Shown here: piece after piece, positions 41,974 through 50,760 of the stretch
Layout of the letters: each line of letters starts with the position of its first letter
Position numbering within the stretch: the first letter of the stretch is position 1
Source of the DNA: Roseiarcus sp963807735
GTDB taxonomy: Bacteria; Pseudomonadota; Alphaproteobacteria; Rhizobiales; Beijerinckiaceae
Length of the DNA: 64,000 nucleotides
Direction of reading: 5' to 3'
Assembly (NCBI GenBank): GCA_963807735.1
Contig: CAWEDI010000032.1
Coordinates: 1-64,000, forward strand
Notes under the pieces: generated by a model
The model's database searches: none
The model's input: only the letters and a program-made list of their open reading frames with translations
Told to the model about the DNA's origin: nothing
Position numbers and translations under genes: made by a program

Positions 41974-43944
41974 CCGCCGATGAGCCCGGTCGCCGCCTTG
42001 ACCACCGCCTCGACGGTGATGCCGAACTCCTTGTAGACCTCGGGCCCCGGCGCGCTCGCGCCGAACGAGTGCATGCCGACGAACGCGCCCCGCTCGCCGA
42101 TGTACTTGTCCCAGCCGAACTGGATCGCCGCTTCGACCGCCACCCGCGGCGCTGAGCCGAGCACTGATTTGCGATAGCCCTCGTCCTGGGCGTCGAAAAT
42201 CTCCCAGCACGGCATCGACACCACCGCCACGCGCTTGCCGGCCTCGCGCAGCTTCTGCGCCGCCTCGACAGCCATCGAGACTTCCGAGCCGGTCGCCAGC
42301 AGCGTCACGTCGCGCGCGCCCTCGGCCTCGCTCAGCACATAGGCGCCGCGCGCGCACAGGTTGACGTCGGAGGAGGTTCGCAACGTCGGCAAGTTCTGCC
42401 GCGACAGCGCCAGTGCCGACGGGCGGTCCTTCGAACCGAGCGCCAGCTCCCAGCATTCCGCGGTCTCGACCGCGTCGGCGGGACGATAGACGTTGATGTG
42501 CGGCATCGCGCGCAGGGAGGCAAGTTGCTCGATCGGCTGATGGGTCGGGCCGTCTTCGCCGAGGCCGATCGAATCGTGCGTCAACACGTAGATGACGCGG
42601 ATGCCCATCAGCGCCGACAGGCGGATGGCGTTGCGCGCGTAGTCGGAGAAAATCAGGAACGTGCCGCCATAGGGCACGAAGCCGCCATGCACCGAGATGC
42701 CGTTCATGCACGCGCTCATGCCGAACTCGCGGATGCCGTAGCGCATGTAGGAGCCGCTGAAGTCGTCCAAGGTGATGTCGCGCTGTCCCTTGGTGCGCGT
42801 GAGGTTCGAGCCGGTCAGGTCGGCCGAGCCGCCGAGCGTGTTCGGAATCGCCGCATTGATGATTTCGAGCGCCATTTCCGACGATTTGCGGGTCGCGACC
42901 TTGGGCTTCGACACAACCAGCCCGCGCTTGTAGTCGGCCATCTTGCCGAGGAAGTCGGGAGGCAGCTCGCCGGCGATCTCGCGGGAGAACAGCTCGCGCT
43001 TGTCATGCGCCTTCAGCCGCCCTTCCCACGCCTCGCGAACGCCGCGCGAGCGCTCGCCGGCCTTGCGCCAGACGGCGACGATGTCGTCGGGAATCTCGAA
43101 CGGCGGGTAGGGCCAGTTGAGGTTCTTGCGCGTCGCCGCGACCTCGGCCTCGCCGAGCGGCGAGCCGTGCGTCGCCTCGGTGCCCTGCTTGTTCGGCGCG
43201 CCGTAACCGATCGTCGTGCGACAGGCGAGGAATGTCGGACGGTCCGAAGCTTGCGCCTCGGTGATCGCCTTGGCGATCGCCTCCTGATCGTGGCCGTCGA
43301 GCGCGATCGTATGCCAGCGCGCCGCCTCGAACCGCTTCAGCTGGTCCATGCTGGTGGCGAGCGCCGTCGAGCCGTCGATGCTGATATGGTTGTTATCCCA
43401 GAATACCGTCAGTTTCTTCAAATTGAGATGGCCGGCGAGGTCGATCGCCTCGTGGCTGATCCCCTCCATCAGGCACCCGTCGCCGCAGAACACGTAGGTG
43501 CGATGATCGACGAGATCGGCGCCGAAACGCGCGGCGAGCGCGGCTTCCGCGAGCGCCATGCCGACCGACATCGCAAGACCCTGGCCGAGCGGGCCGGTGG
43601 TCGCCTCGACGCCCTGGGTATAGCCGATCTCCGGATGCCCCGGCGTCTTGGAGTGCAACTGGCGGAAGCGCTTGATCTCCTCGATCGTCATGTCGGGGAA
43701 GCCGAGCAGATAATTCACGGCGTATTGCAGCATCGAGCCGTGGCCATTGGAGAGCAGGAACCGATCGCGGTCCGGCCACTTCGGAGTCCTGCGGATCGAT
43801 TTTCAAAAACTTCGTGAACAGCACCGTGGCGATGTCGGCCATGCCCATCGGCATCCCGGGATGGCCGATATTGGCTTTCTGGACAGCGTCCAAGGCGAGG
43901 AAACGGATCGCGTTCGCCAGTTGGTCGGGGGTCGGTTCGGGCAT
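41970..43944 (-). pseudogene. tkt: tkt, transketolase, broken by a +1 frameshift
   Basis: The N-terminal part (MPEPTPDQLANAIRFLALDAVQKANIGHPGMPMGMADIATVLFTKFLKIDPQD) is in one frame up to about 43786. One extra base there takes the frame out. Removing it gives DRDRFLLSNGHGSMLQYAVNYLL and continues in the frame that starts MLQYAVNYLLGFPDMTIEE and runs to the stop at 41970. The TPP-binding GDGCLMEGISHEA, WDNNHISIDG and the C-terminal blocks are all intact. Transketolase is essential for pentose-phosphate metabolism, so a sequencing error is likely. It is coupled to rpe. Confidence 0.9.
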
Positions 43945-44033
43945 GGGCGCGCCTTTCGGGTTTTCGACTTGTATCTGGCGGGGCGGTTAGGTCTTAACCG
44001 AACGCGCGGCGCCGTCAATAAAAGCCGGCGCGA

Positions 44034-46400
44034 TCAACTCGGGCCAATCATCGCCGCGACGCGGCCGATCAGCGCGTCGCTGTCGATCGGCTTGCGCAGC
44101 AGGGTGAAGTCGCTTTCTCCGACGGCGTCCGCCGCCTCGCTGGCGTAGCCGGTCAGCACGACCACCGGCAGCAGCGGCCGGCGCTTGCGCGCCTCGTGGG
44201 CGAGGACGACGCCGTTCATCTCCGGCATGGAGAAATCCGTCAGCAGCAGATCGACAAGGAGGCCCTCGTCGAGGCGCGCGATCGCGCCGCGGCCTTCCTC
44301 GCAGACTTCGACGTTGAACCCGGCGCAGCGCAATTGCTCGCCGACGAGCTCGCGCACCAGCGGGTCGTCGTCGACCAGCAGCAGCCGTCCGCGACCGGCG
44401 CCCGCCTTGGCCGCCGGTCTCGCCGGCGCCGACGCCGCGACCGGTAGCCAGAGCGCCACGGTCGCGCCTTTTCCGGCCTCGCTGTCGATCCGTAGGCCGC
44501 CGCCGGACTGGTCGGCGAAGCTACGCGCCATCGACAGGCCAAGCCCCGCGCCCTGACCGCGCGGCTTGGTCGAGAAGAAAGGCTCGACGGCGCGGGTGCG
44601 CACGTCGGGCGCCATGCCGCGGCCGGTGTCGCTGATCTCGAGCCGCACATATTCGCCGGGGCGCAACTGGGCGCGGTAGCCCGACGCCAACGCTTCGGCC
44701 GCGCTGTCGGGGCGCGCCTTGAGCGTGAGCCGGCCGGCGCCGTCCATCGCCTCGCGCGCGTTGGCGGCGAGATTAAGCAGCGCCGTCTCCAGTTGGCGAC
44801 GGTCGGCGAGCATATCGGCGCAATTGGGCGGACAATCGACCTCAACGGCGACGCCGGAACCCATCGTGCGGCGCAGGACTCCAGCGACGTCCTCGAGCAG
44901 ACGCGCAGTCTCGACCGCCTCGGAGTCAAGCTCGGCGCGGCGCGAGAACGACACCAGCCGTCCAGAGATCGCGCTGCCGCGCTTCGTCGCTTCGCGCTGC
45001 ATGCGCAGATAGCGCGGCAGATTTTGCGGATCGGGCTTCTTCTCGATGAGGTCGGCGGCGGCCTCGATCGCTTGCAGGACATTGTTGAAATCGTGGGCGA
45101 TGCCGCCGGCGAGCTGGCCGAGCGCCTCCATGCGCTGTGCGTGCGCCAGCCGGGTCTGCGCCTCCGCCAGTTCGCGCGTGCGCTCCTCGACCAGCCGTTC
45201 GAGTTCGTCGCGATCGCGCTCGATCACTGCCGCCGCCTCGCGCAGCGCGGTCACCTCCTGCACCACGCCCATCATGCGAATCGGCCGGCCATTTTCAAAC
45301 AGCGTGCGCCCCCGCGCCAGGACGCTGCGCACGCCGCCGTCGCGGCCGTTGATGACGCGGTATTCGCTTTGATAGTAGCCGTCGCCGCGGGGATCGCGCG
45401 CTTTGGCGTGGATGGCGCGGATGCGCTCGACGTCGTCGCGATGCAGCGCATTGTAGAAATCGGCGGCGACGATCGGTGCGTCCGGCGCGACGCCCCAGAT
45501 CTCGCGGACCCGCGCGTCCCAGTCCAATGCGCCAGTGGCGAGGTCCCAGTCGAACGTTCCGACCTGGCCGATCTCCAGGGTCAGCCGCAGCCGCGCCTCG
45601 CTGTCGCGCATCGCCTGTTCGGCGGCGCGGGTCTTGGTCACGTCGCGTTGCAGACCGATGCAGCCGATCGGCCGTCCATCCGCGTCGCGAAGCACCTCGC
45701 GCCGCTCGGCGATTCGGCGCATCGCCCCGTCGGAGAGCCGGCGGACACGGTACTCGACCGCGAGCGGCGCGCCGGGATCGAGCAGCGCCTCGGCGTAGGC
45801 GACCACCCGACCGCGGTCGGCGGGATGGATGCGCTCATACCATTGCTCGAAGGATTCCTGACGGCGCGCCTCGGGCAGGCCGTGCAGCGCCATCAGTTCG
45901 TTGGAATAGACGGTGACGCGGGCGCGAAAATCGCGCTCGAACGAGCCGGCGTGGCCGATCCGCAGCGCCTGCCGCAGTTTGGCCTCGCTGCGCGCGAGCG
46001 CGTCATGGTTCGCCCGCTCGCTGGTGACGTCGATCGCCATGCTGACGTTGATCGCGTGGCCGTTGGCGTCGCGGCCGATCGAGAAGGCGCGAAACGCCCA
46101 GACGCGCGTCGACCCGTCGGCGATCCGGATCCGATAATCGCCGGCGTTAGGCAGCGGACCGGGCGCGTCGCCATAGGAGCCGGTATGCGTGGCGAGCACG
46201 CGCTCGCGAACCTCGGGATCGGGGTGAGCCAGCTCGGCCCAGGCGCGCAGCGTCGGAATCTGATCGCGCCGGTAGCCGGTGAGCCGCAGAAACTCCGGGC
46301 TTACAAAGCGAATGCGCCCCGTATCGTCGTGGGCGAGCATCGGCAGAGGCGTGTTCTCGAGCGTCAGGTGGAGCTGACGGTCGTCAAGCTCTATGTCCAT
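44034..46400 (-). CDS. Hybrid sensor histidine kinase with PAS domains and a response-regulator receiver
   Basis: 788 residues, no membrane segments, so cytoplasmic. Three PAS-type domains cover about residues 5-400 (VSPEFLRLTGYRRDQIPTLRAW-type cores, each followed by a PAC-like segment). Then come a coiled region, the H-box GGIAHDFNNVLQ with His436, an HATPase domain (N-box NLAANAREAMDGA, GXG in DTGRGMAPD, G2 in GAGLGLSMA) and a C-terminal receiver with phospho-acceptor Asp722 in LLLTDFSMPEMNG. The PAS sensors suggest redox or small-molecule input. No cognate output regulator is adjacent. The ATG at 46400 is used since the open extension upstream has no PAS similarity. Confidence 0.92.
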   Translation of the reverse strand: MDIELDDRQLHLTLENTPLPMLAHDDTGRIRFVSPEFLRLTGYRRDQIPTLRAWAELAHPDPEVRERVLATHTGSYGDAPGPLPNAGDYRIRIADGSTRVWAFRAFSIGRDANGHAINVSMAIDVTSERANHDALARSEAKLRQALRIGHAGSFERDFRARVTVYSNELMALHGLPEARRQESFEQWYERIHPADRGRVVAYAEALLDPGAPLAVEYRVRRLSDGAMRRIAERREVLRDADGRPIGCIGLQRDVTKTRAAEQAMRDSEARLRLTLEIGQVGTFDWDLATGALDWDARVREIWGVAPDAPIVAADFYNALHRDDVERIRAIHAKARDPRGDGYYQSEYRVINGRDGGVRSVLARGRTLFENGRPIRMMGVVQEVTALREAAAVIERDRDELERLVEERTRELAEAQTRLAHAQRMEALGQLAGGIAHDFNNVLQAIEAAADLIEKKPDPQNLPRYLRMQREATKRGSAISGRLVSFSRRAELDSEAVETARLLEDVAGVLRRTMGSGVAVEVDCPPNCADMLADRRQLETALLNLAANAREAMDGAGRLTLKARPDSAAEALASGYRAQLRPGEYVRLEISDTGRGMAPDVRTRAVEPFFSTKPRGQGAGLGLSMARSFADQSGGGLRIDSEAGKGATVALWLPVAASAPARPAAKAGAGRGRLLLVDDDPLVRELVGEQLRCAGFNVEVCEEGRGAIARLDEGLLVDLLLTDFSMPEMNGVVLAHEARKRRPLLPVVVLTGYASEAADAVGESDFTLLRKPIDSDALIGRVAAMIGPS

Positions 46401-46517
46401 GGCCCAAGCCACGCCATCCTTTGCCCCTATACGCAACGACCTCGCCGCTTTGGCGCATTGTCGACGGGGTGGCAATAACGGCGCCGACCGCACTGCATCA
46501 CACTTTCGCGAATTAGG

Positions 46518-47405
46518 TCAACGAGGTCTACCTAGGTAAACCGCGGCGAGAATCGCCAGACCCCCCGCCCATTGCAGCAAATTCATACCTTCCCCAAGGA
46601 CAATCCAGGCGATCAGCGCCGAGACCGGCGGCCCCGCGAGGATGACGATCGCCACCTGCGCGACCGGCACCCGGCCCAACGCCACCGAGGTCAGCCCCTG
46701 ACCGAGGGCGTGGCTGACGAAGCCGAGCAGAAACACCACCGCCCAGCCGCGCGGGCTCGTCGGGACCAGCTTTTCGCCGCGCGCCGTCGCCGCGGCCGTG
46801 AGCAGGACGGCCGAGACGGCGGCCGAGACCAGCGTCGCCGACGGCCCGTCGAGCCGGGCGCGGGCGCGTTTGATGAACATGAGATAGGCTGCGTAGGCGA
46901 TCGCGGCGTTGAGCGCGAGCGCGTCGCCCCATTTGACGCCAAGCGGCGCTGTCATTCCGGCCATAACCCAGGCGCCGAACAAGGCGAGCGCGAGCGCCGG
47001 CCAAACCTGCGGCGCGGAGCGCTCGTTGAAAAACAGAGCGCCGCCGACCACCGCAAGCACCGGCGCGACATTGCCGATGAACGAGGCGTTGGCGACGTTG
47101 GTGCCGGTGAGCGACAGGTGGAACGAGCCGACGTCGACGGCGAACGCGCAACCCGACAGCGCCAGCGGCAGCACGACGGCGCGGAAGTCAGCGAGGCCCC
47201 GCGGGCGCGATCGTCCCATCCGGTTCGACCATACCGCGAGCGCCGGCACGGCGAGCCCCATGCGCCAGGCCGCGCCGGCGAGCGGGCCGACGTCGAGCAG
47301 CCGCGCCAGCACGCCGGACCACGCGATGATCCCCGTGCCAGCGAGCAAGGCGGCCCAGCCCGCGCGATCGACGCGCAGGCGAGAGGCGCCGAGCGACGGC
47401 GCCAT
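46518..47405 (-). CDS. EamA/DMT-family permease
   Basis: 295 residues with ten hydrophobic segments in two EamA repeats (WAALLAGTGIIAWSGVLARLL at the start, WAVVFLLGFVSHALGQGLTSVALGRVPVAQVAIVILAGPPVSALIAW in the second). These are drug/metabolite-type transporters; direction and substrate are unknown. The ATG at 47405 sits at the start of the family region. It is divergent from the methyltransferase gene, with 107 bp between. Confidence 0.87.
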   Translation of the reverse strand: MAPSLGASRLRVDRAGWAALLAGTGIIAWSGVLARLLDVGPLAGAAWRMGLAVPALAVWSNRMGRSRPRGLADFRAVVLPLALSGCAFAVDVGSFHLSLTGTNVANASFIGNVAPVLAVVGGALFFNERSAPQVWPALALALFGAWVMAGMTAPLGVKWGDALALNAAIAYAAYLMFIKRARARLDGPSATLVSAAVSAVLLTAAATARGEKLVPTSPRGWAVVFLLGFVSHALGQGLTSVALGRVPVAQVAIVILAGPPVSALIAWIVLGEGMNLLQWAGGLAILAAVYLGRPR

Positions 47406-47512
47406 GCTTCTGTTTTCGGAAATGACCCGCCTCTTCGGTTCAGGCGCGCGTCGATGAAAAGCCCGACTCGCATCGCTTTTGGTCTTTAGCCCACTTCGCG
47501 ATAGGGAGACGC

Positions 47513-48808
47513 ATGATACCTCCCGCACGCGTCCAAGCCGCCATCGAGGCGCTCACCGACATCGAAGACCGCCGCCGTCCCGCGGCGGACGGGTTAAAGG
47601 ACTGGGGCCTCTCGCATCGTTTCGCCGGCGCCGGCGACCGCGCCGCCATCGCCAACCTCGTCTACGACGCGCTGCGCCGGAAGGCGTCATCGAGTTGGCG
47701 GCTTGGCGACGACAGCCCGCGCGCGCATGTGCTCGGCGCCTTGTCGGGCCTGCGCGGCCTGAGCGTCGACGCCGCGGCGGCGCTGTTCAATGGCGAAAAG
47801 CACGCGCCGTCGCCGCTGACGGACGCCGAGCGGGCGCGATTGACCGAGGCCGATCTCGCCGACGCGCCCGATTTCGTGCGCGGCGATTATCCGGAATGGC
47901 TGGCGCCCGCGTTCGCCGAGAGCTTTGGCGCCGAGGCGGTGGCCGCCGGCGCGGCGCTTGCCGCGCGAGCGCCTGTCGATTTGCGCGCCAATACCCTGAG
48001 AACCAATCGCGACAAGCTGTTGGCGGCGTTGGCTCACCTCGAGCCTCAAGCGACGCCGTGGTCGCCGATCGGCCTCCAAATCGCCGTGCGGCCGGATGGC
48101 CGCGGGCCTTCGCTCACCGGGGAGCCGGCGTATATCAAGGGCTTGGTCGAGGTGCAGGACGAGGCGTCGCAACTCGCCGCACTGCTCAGCGGCGCGGCGC
48201 CTGGGCAGCAGGTGCTCGATCTCTGCGCCGGCGCCGGCGGCAAGACGCTGGCGCTCGCCGCGATGCTCGCCAGCAAGGGGCAAGTATACGCGACCGACGA
48301 GGACGGCCGTCGCCTGGCGCCGCTGTTCGCGCGGCTCGAACGCTCCGGCGCGCGCAATGTGCAGGTGCGGAGCCCGCGCGGCGCCGCCGATCCCGTCGCC
48401 GATCTCGCCGGCCGCTGCGATCTCGTGTTCATTGACGCCCCCTGCACGGGTTCGGGCGCGTGGCGGCGGAGCCCCGACGCGAAGTGGCGAATCCGGCCCG
48501 GCGCGTTGCAAGAGCGCATCAAGGATCAGGACGAGATCCTTGAGCGGGCGACGAAATTCGTGAAGCCAGGCGGCCGGCTGATTTATGTCACCTGCTCAGT
48601 GCTGAAGCCGGAGAATGAGGATCGCGTCGCCGCCTTTCTGGAGCGACGCGCCGACTTTCTGCCGCTCGACGCCGGGTCGATGGCGCGCGCCGCGGCTCTA
48701 CCGGCGCTGGCGGACTTCGCCTCGAAGCTCGGGCCGGGGATTAGGCTCGATCCGCTGCGTTCCGGGACGGACGGGTTTTACGTCGCGGGTCTGACGCGGG
48801 CGGGTTAG
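47513..48808 (+). CDS. RsmB/Nop2-family rRNA (cytosine-C5) methyltransferase
   Basis: 431 residues. An N-terminal NusB-like helical half is followed by a Rossmann methyltransferase: SAM motif VLDLCAGAGGKTLALAAML, DEDGRRLAPLFARL, then the active-site motifs FIDAPCTGSGAWRRSPDAKW (motif IV Cys) and YVTCSVLKPENEDRVAAFL (motif VI Cys). Both catalytic cysteines are present, so it should form 5-methylcytosine in 16S rRNA. Which position (967 or another) cannot be read. The ATG at 47513 is used. It ends 4 bp into the convergent reductase gene. Confidence 0.9.
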   Translation: MIPPARVQAAIEALTDIEDRRRPAADGLKDWGLSHRFAGAGDRAAIANLVYDALRRKASSSWRLGDDSPRAHVLGALSGLRGLSVDAAAALFNGEKHAPSPLTDAERARLTEADLADAPDFVRGDYPEWLAPAFAESFGAEAVAAGAALAARAPVDLRANTLRTNRDKLLAALAHLEPQATPWSPIGLQIAVRPDGRGPSLTGEPAYIKGLVEVQDEASQLAALLSGAAPGQQVLDLCAGAGGKTLALAAMLASKGQVYATDEDGRRLAPLFARLERSGARNVQVRSPRGAADPVADLAGRCDLVFIDAPCTGSGAWRRSPDAKWRIRPGALQERIKDQDEILERATKFVKPGGRLIYVTCSVLKPENEDRVAAFLERRADFLPLDAGSMARAAALPALADFASKLGPGIRLDPLRSGTDGFYVAGLTRAG

Positions 48809-49446
48809 CGCAACAGCTTGAACGCGTGCGGCGACCAGTCGCCCCGGCCGACGCCGGGGATGCACCACAACATGCACAGCGGCTCGATGGCGCGCGCCGC
48901 CTCGACGGCGCCCATGTCCTCGGTGTCCCAGCCGAATTGATCGAGAAGCGTCGCGACAACCTTCTTGGCCTCGGCGTCGCCTCCGCATATGAACATCGTC
49001 GGCCGGCCGCCCGCAAATTGCGGATTGACCATCTGCGCCGCGCCCACACTGTTGAACGCCTTGACGAAGCGCGCTTTGGGATAGGCGGCCTGCAAGCGCT
49101 CCATCAGCGAGTCCGTCATCGTGGTGAAGAACCGCAACACGCCGTTGACCGGCGGTCCGCCGCCGATCGGGTTGCAGGCGTCGATCACCACTTTGCCGTC
49201 GAGTGCGCTCGCGCCCGCCAGCTTCAGCGCATCCAGCGCGACCTCTCCGCCGACCGCAAGCACGACCACCTCGCCGAACCCGGCCGCCTCGGCGAACGAA
49301 ACGACTTTGCCGCCGGCGTTGGCGGCGCTCCAATCGGCGAGTTTCGCCGGCTCTCGGGTTCCCAGCGCAACCTCATGGCCATGCTTGAGAAATCCCGAAC
49401 CCAGGGTTTGCCCGACGACGCCTGATCCCAAAACCGCGATTTTCAT
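48805..49446 (-). CDS. NADP(H)/F420-dependent oxidoreductase-like, NPCBM-type
   Basis: 213 residues. A Rossmann start MKIAVLGSGVVGQTLGSGF with GXGXXG is followed by HEVALGTREPAKLADW, VIDACNPIGGGPP and VKAFNSVGAAQMVNPQF. These blocks are typical of the NADP oxidoreductase coenzyme F420-dependent / DUF2520-like family (ketopantoate/pyrroline reductase relatives). Real F420 use is doubtful here, since no F420 genes are visible. The ATG at 49446 is chosen for the Rossmann start. It is convergent with the methyltransferase gene and divergent from lipA. Confidence 0.85.
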   Translation of the reverse strand: MKIAVLGSGVVGQTLGSGFLKHGHEVALGTREPAKLADWSAANAGGKVVSFAEAAGFGEVVVLAVGGEVALDALKLAGASALDGKVVIDACNPIGGGPPVNGVLRFFTTMTDSLMERLQAAYPKARFVKAFNSVGAAQMVNPQFAGGRPTMFICGGDAEAKKVVATLLDQFGWDTEDMGAVEAARAIEPLCMLWCIPGVGRGDWSPHAFKLLR

Positions 49447-49581
49447 GTCGCCTCTCCGCCTTGCGTTGGTTACACGCGCCGCCATCTCTGAAAAGTTAGA
49501 GCCTTTCCAAAACGGCGCAAGGCGTCCCTGACGGCGCCAGCCTTCCAACGCCGCGGCCTGCTGTGTTACAGGCGGCATCCA

Positions 49582-50562
49582 ATGACCCGCGTCCTCAACC
49601 TTCTCGAAGCCGACCCTCGCCCGCGCCATCCGGAAAAGGCGCACCGGCCGGATAATCCGGTTGCGCGAAAACCCGCCTGGATTCGCGCCAAGGCGCCGGG
49701 CGCCGCCGGTTACGCCGCCACCCAGGCGCTGGTGCGCCAGCACAAGCTCACCACCGTCTGCGAGGAGGCGCGCTGCCCCAATATCGGCGAGTGCTGGGAA
49801 AAGAAGCACGCCACCTTCATGATCATGGGCGAGATTTGCACGCGCGCCTGCGCGTTCTGCAACGTCGCCACCGGCTTGCCGAGGCCACTCGACGCCGACG
49901 AACCGGCGCGCGTTGGCGACGCTACCGCCAAGCTCGGGCTCGCGCATGTCGTCGTCACCTCGGTCGATCGCGACGATCTCGCCGACGGCGGGGCGGGGCA
50001 TTTCGCCGCCGTCATCCGCGCCATCCGCGCCGCCGCGCCGGCGACCACGATCGAGGTGCTGACTCCGGATTTCCTGCGCAAGGACGGCGCTCTGGAGACG
50101 GTGATCGCCGCCAAGCCGGACGTGTTCAACCACAATCTCGAAACCGTCCCGGGGAAATATCTCACTGTGCGTCCCGGCGCGCGCTACTTCCATTCGCTCA
50201 GGTTGTTGCAGCGCGCGAAAGAGCTCGATCCCTCGATGTTCACCAAGTCCGGCGTCATGGTCGGTCTTGGCGAGACGCGCAACGAAGTGTTGCAGCTGAT
50301 GGACGACCTGCGCAGCGCCGACGTCGATTTCCTGACGATCGGCCAATACTTGCAGCCGACGCCGAAACACCACGCGGTCGAGAGCTTCGTCACGCCGGCG
50401 GAGTTTGAGGCTTACGCGGCGATCGGGGCGGCGAAGGGGTTCCTGTTGGTTTCGTCGTCGCCGCTGACGCGCTCCTCGCATCACGCGGGCGACGACTTCG
50501 CCAAGCTGAAGGCGGCGCGGCTGGCCTCGCTCGGGCGCTCGAACGCTTACCGAACAAATTGA
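49582..50562 (+). CDS. lipA: Lipoyl synthase
   Basis: 326 residues. Both iron-sulfur cluster motifs are intact: auxiliary cluster Cys60/65/71 (CEEARCPNIGEC) and radical-SAM Cys86/90/93 (CTRACAFC). Downstream HNLETVPGKYLTVRPGARY and a C-terminal SSPLTRSSHHAGDDF with the conserved Ser ligand complete the enzyme, which inserts two sulfurs into octanoyl groups. The ATG at 49582 has a matching N-terminus. lipB is not adjacent. Confidence 0.97.
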   Translation: MTRVLNLLEADPRPRHPEKAHRPDNPVARKPAWIRAKAPGAAGYAATQALVRQHKLTTVCEEARCPNIGECWEKKHATFMIMGEICTRACAFCNVATGLPRPLDADEPARVGDATAKLGLAHVVVTSVDRDDLADGGAGHFAAVIRAIRAAAPATTIEVLTPDFLRKDGALETVIAAKPDVFNHNLETVPGKYLTVRPGARYFHSLRLLQRAKELDPSMFTKSGVMVGLGETRNEVLQLMDDLRSADVDFLTIGQYLQPTPKHHAVESFVTPAEFEAYAAIGAAKGFLLVSSSPLTRSSHHAGDDFAKLKAARLASLGRSNAYRTN

Positions 50563-50571
50563 ATTCGGCTT

Positions 50572-50679
50572 CGTCATTGCGAGCGAAGCGAAGCAATCCA
50601 GCGCGCCGAGATCGAAGGCTAGTCGGCTAGGCCTGGTTAGGCGGAAACGTGGATGGCTTCGCTTCGCTCGCCATGACAG
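50572..50679. repeat. Dispersed palindromic repeat, copy 3
   Basis: A 108-bp element whose left end is CGTCATTGCGAGCGAAGCGA and whose right end is CGCTTCGCTCGCCATGACAG, an imperfect inverted repeat of the same family as copies 1, 2 and 4. It occupies the gap between lipA and the SbmA/BacA-like gene. Confidence 0.87.
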
Positions 50680-50760
50680 CGGTCCGACTTGATCGGAACT
50701 TGGTCTAAACCCGCCCTTCTTTCGCCCGATGCGGTCTGCTATCGCGGGGCGCCTCTCTCC